Shown here in pieces: positions 61,560-64,000 of a stretch of DNA of 64,000 nucleotides. This DNA is from Datnioides undecimradiatus (taxonomy: Eukaryota; Chordata; Actinopteri; Lobotiformes; Datnioididae). Below the pieces are notes generated by a model, which was given only the letters and a program-made list of their open reading frames with translations, made no database searches and was not told the DNA's origin. Made by a program: the position numbers and the translations under genes. Location of the stretch: NCBI GenBank assembly GCA_008933995.1, contig WARS01000012.1, positions 2,418,001-2,482,000 on the forward strand, written 5' to 3'. Each line of letters starts with the position of its first letter. The stretch's first letter is position 1.

Positions 61560-61948
61560 AGCCGGCCCATAGAGAAGCGCACCCTCTATATAGTAACCTG
61601 TCTTACTGTGCGTCGGGGCGAGTGCACGAACCCTGTCACACACGCGCTGCCCACTGTGCGCAGGCCGCTGGTGGATGTCTGTGAGGTGTGAAATGACGCA
61701 GCAGGTCAGAGCGGAAGCGGCCCTCCGCGCTCAGGGCTTTGCACAGCTCAATTAGCGTGACACACTTTCCCCCCTGTGATCGCCTGCCTTCCGCCCGGTC
61801 CCTGGACACAGCGGATTATGCCCACTAACATCAGCACACTCTTCAGGAGGCGCAACATTCATTAGTTAAAGAAGGACCGTTTTTTCCTTTCTTTACCTTT
61901 TTTACGCGCGCACTCAAGAGGAATAAAGGTGACCCAAGTATCAGTGAC
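61560..61948 (+). promoter_or_regulatory. Probable psme4 promoter and 5' UTR
   Basis: CpG-richer sequence than its surroundings (for example CGTCGGGGCG, CACGCGCTGC, GCGGAAGCGGCC) lies immediately upstream of the psme4 ATG. A TATA-like CTATATAG is at about 61588. The start site cannot be fixed. Confidence 0.4.
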
Positions 61949-64000
61949 ATGACTGTGGATGGGGACATGGCTGATTTTATTCCTCAGAAGGAGATCGTGT
62001 ATAACAAGCTGCTGCCTTACTCCGATCGGCTGGACCGGGAGGCCACGGAATTGTTGGCGGAGATCAAAGCCAACTTGTCCAGAGCTGTCCTCGTCAGAGA
62101 GCTGTGGCCCGGGGTCGCTTTCTGGTGCAGGAAACTCTTCTCGTAAGTGCTGAAGGAAGGCTGTCGACAACTTAAACTCGTGATTAGTCAATGAAGAAAC
62201 TGAGTCTGTTGGGTTGTTAATGGATTAACCGGGTATTTTTGTCCCACAATGCAATAAGTTCATCAAAATCTCCTCTCACAGCATCACAAGTGATCATAGA
62301 GAGATGGACTGATTGAGAGAGTGTCTTCACAGGTGGCTGCAGCTGTAATAAGTGTTAAATTTAAAACCAAACACTCAATGTTTGGTTTTAAATGTCATTA
62401 GTCCTTTGGGGATAACGTGAAATATATTATCTAAAGAGGAGACCATATAGTGTTACCGACCTTCTCAGAGCTGCTCTGTCTGCCTCCACAGAGCTTTGGG
62501 GCGTCATGTTCTGCCCTTTAACTTTAAATAAAGCCTGGACTTTTAATTCTCTTTGTCCTGTTGGCATCAGCTCAGATTCATTACGGTTAGTCAAGGTATC
62601 ATGTTGAGAAAGTGGGCCACTGAAGCTGTGTATTTACTGTGAGTGTGTGTGTGTGTTTGAGGATATGGGTCAGCTGCAGGAAGTGCTCAGTTGCTCACTG
62701 ATGGTCGCCTCTCACCCGCCACCCCCCACCCCCCACTCGACCTTCTTAACCTCCACCCCCAGGTTCCTGAAGCTGTACGGCCGGAGATTCAGCAAAGAAG
62801 ACCATATTCTCTTCATCAAGCTGCTCTATGAGTTGGTCACGCTGCCGAACCTGGAGCCTCACATGATGCAGAGCTACGCCAGGCTGCTCATTCAGCTCCT
62901 CAAGTGGGTGTGACACAAACACACAGTTGCACACGCAACATGCACGAAGAGTGTCTCCTCATCCAGAATGAGAAGCTCACACAGGTGGATTGAGCACGGA
63001 GAACCGCCGACAGTGGCGTGTCCAGATGTTCACACACACCCACACATCAGATTAGCATTAACTTACCACTTCTTACATCTGCTTCGATTACTTTCATCAC
63101 AGTATCTTCCAGTTTCGTGCATTCCTCTGTTTACATTAATTTGTAATTAAAAGATTGATAGTCTTTCCATCTGCAACACAACAGAGCGGCTTCTTACAGA
63201 CACAAAATAAAGCCTCCGTACTTCTATAGCTCTTTAAATTATTAAATATATTATAGTCCAGCCACTCACTGGGTGATCATGCATCAGAATAAAAGGGTGG
63301 CAGTCAGGCCACCAGCTGTACACACAGACCCCTGACCCTTTTTTCTTTTTATCAAATAAAGAAAGAAGCCAGCGGAGATGATTCTAGGATCTCTGTGGCA
63401 GACCCAGAACATGAGGGAATACATGGCCCATCTGGCCTGGGAATACTTCATCATCCCCCAGGAGGAGCTGGGGGATGTAGCTGGGGAGAAACATGTCTGG
63501 GTATCTTGCTGCTGGATAAATGGATGGAAAGACGGACTATATTCTGCGATACAGCACACTTAAATAGTTGTAAAACTAATAAAACATGACAGGATTGCTA
63601 GAAGTCTGGCAATATTTAGCAATGAAAGCTCTTGACCTCAGAATCTCCTAGCGTCAGCCTCTCTCTTGCCCTTTAGTATCCTTTAGTGTAATGAGATCAG
63701 AGGACAGCCTCAGTTGGTAAACATCACTGCGCTACAAGTGGTATACTGATGTCAAGACATATGACGTGTTAAAGTGGATTTTTCACTTATCTCTCTGCCA
63801 GTTGGAACGCTGCCATTTCAGAGCCTTAAACCACCCGCAGACTTGAGAAAGTCTCCATGGAGGCATCTGCTCTCTGAGTGCTCTCTTAAGCGCTTTCTAA
63901 AGAACTGTGCTGCCCTCAAGGCCGTGAAGGCTTCATGGCCGTGAAGGTGGCACAGCCCTTTAAATGTAGAACTTCAGCTTTCTGCAGACTAATAGCTAGT
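61949..64000 (+). CDS. psme4: Proteasome activator complex subunit 4 (PA200), N-terminal part
   Basis: PA200 is a large HEAT-repeat protein that caps the 20S proteasome in the nucleus and helps degrade acetylated histones. Only the first two exons are in the window: 61949-62142 and 62763-62903, both ending in phase 2, giving about 112 residues. [53 protein letters not shown] and [14 protein letters not shown] closely follow the human N-terminus. The ATG at 61949 was chosen because it opens the exon reading frame ahead of the conserved block; the residues before FIPQKE are shorter than in human. The rest of the gene (about 1,800 residues in the family) lies beyond 64000. The open frame at 63363-63545 is a LINE fragment, not exon 3. 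Which teleost copy (a or b) is unknown. Confidence 0.92.
62904..64000 (+). other. psme4 intron 2 (incomplete)
   Basis: Intronic sequence after the donor at 62904. It contains the LINE fragment at 63363-63545; no exon matching PA200 was found before the window ends. Confidence 0.6.
63363..63545 (+). mobile_element. LINE 3'-end fragment (L2/Rex-like) in psme4 intron 2
   Basis: The order 'arrives at agreeing tail' [13 protein letters not shown], then [15 protein letters not shown], followed by GGATAAATGGATGGAAAG, matches the 3' end that fish LINEs commonly leave. It continues open in frame after LLIQLLK-like residues KK, but it is not like psme4 exon 3, so it is not coding for PA200. Confidence 0.6.

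Noticed and set aside
63363..63563. Third psme4 exon, since KK follows LLIQLLK in frame
   Set aside because: The residues do not resemble PA200 exon 3 and do match the 3' end of fish LINEs.
1..64000. CRISPR arrays, operons, ribosome binding sites or phage genes
   Set aside because: The intron-rich gene structures and fish repeats show a vertebrate nuclear genome; the short tandem repeats are microsatellites or minisatellites without spacers.

Overview
The window is vertebrate nuclear DNA, almost certainly from a teleost fish. Every recognisable gene is split into short exons with GT-AG (twice GC-AG) introns. The predicted proteins are close to human PTPRE, ENTPD1, KCNK1, THBS1/2 and PSME4. 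The spacers hold CA/GA/GATA microsatellites and repeat types familiar from fish genomes (tRNA-derived SINE, L2-type LINE 3' ends, hAT-like MITE). The species cannot be named from the sequence. Gene models were built by hand by matching splice sites, reading phase and remembered family sequences; no database search was run.

Layout. 1-4276: upstream flank, no gene seen. 4282-14617 (+): ptpre, receptor tyrosine phosphatase epsilon, 19 coding exons, 682 aa, plus a separate first exon for the cytosolic isoform at 5355-5386. 14618-32104: long spacer with repeats and a possible distant first exon of the next gene at 25088. 32107-39461 (+): entpd1 (CD39 ecto-nucleotidase), 9 coding exons, 491 aa. 41216-44581 (-): kcnk1 (TWIK-1 two-pore K+ channel), 3 exons, 359 aa, tail-to-tail with entpd1. 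45895-59059 (-): a subgroup A thrombospondin, 20 coding exons, about 1187 aa, closest to THBS2 in its C-terminal domain. 61949-64000 (+): the first two exons of psme4 (proteasome activator PA200), which runs off the window and is head-to-head with the thrombospondin gene.

The genes do not form a pathway or operon. Entpd1 (extracellular ATP/ADP hydrolysis) and the thrombospondin (matrix signalling) both act outside the cell, ptpre and kcnk1 at the membrane, and psme4 on the proteasome. Being neighbours is synteny, not joint function.

The most unusual object is the thrombospondin. Its signal-peptide exon joins directly, through a 144-bp intron, to the coiled-coil trimerisation exon, so the N-terminal laminin-G-like (TSPN) domain normally between them is absent. 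A single 900-nt exon then carries the end of the coiled coil, a Gly/Asp/Arg/His/Trp tandem-repeat segment of roughly 240 residues encoded by 24- and 36-bp DNA repeats, and the first half of the von Willebrand C domain. The rest of the protein (three TSRs, three EGFs, type 3 repeats, L-lectin-like C-terminal domain) is intact with consistent phases, so this looks like a functional gene with a rebuilt N-terminus.
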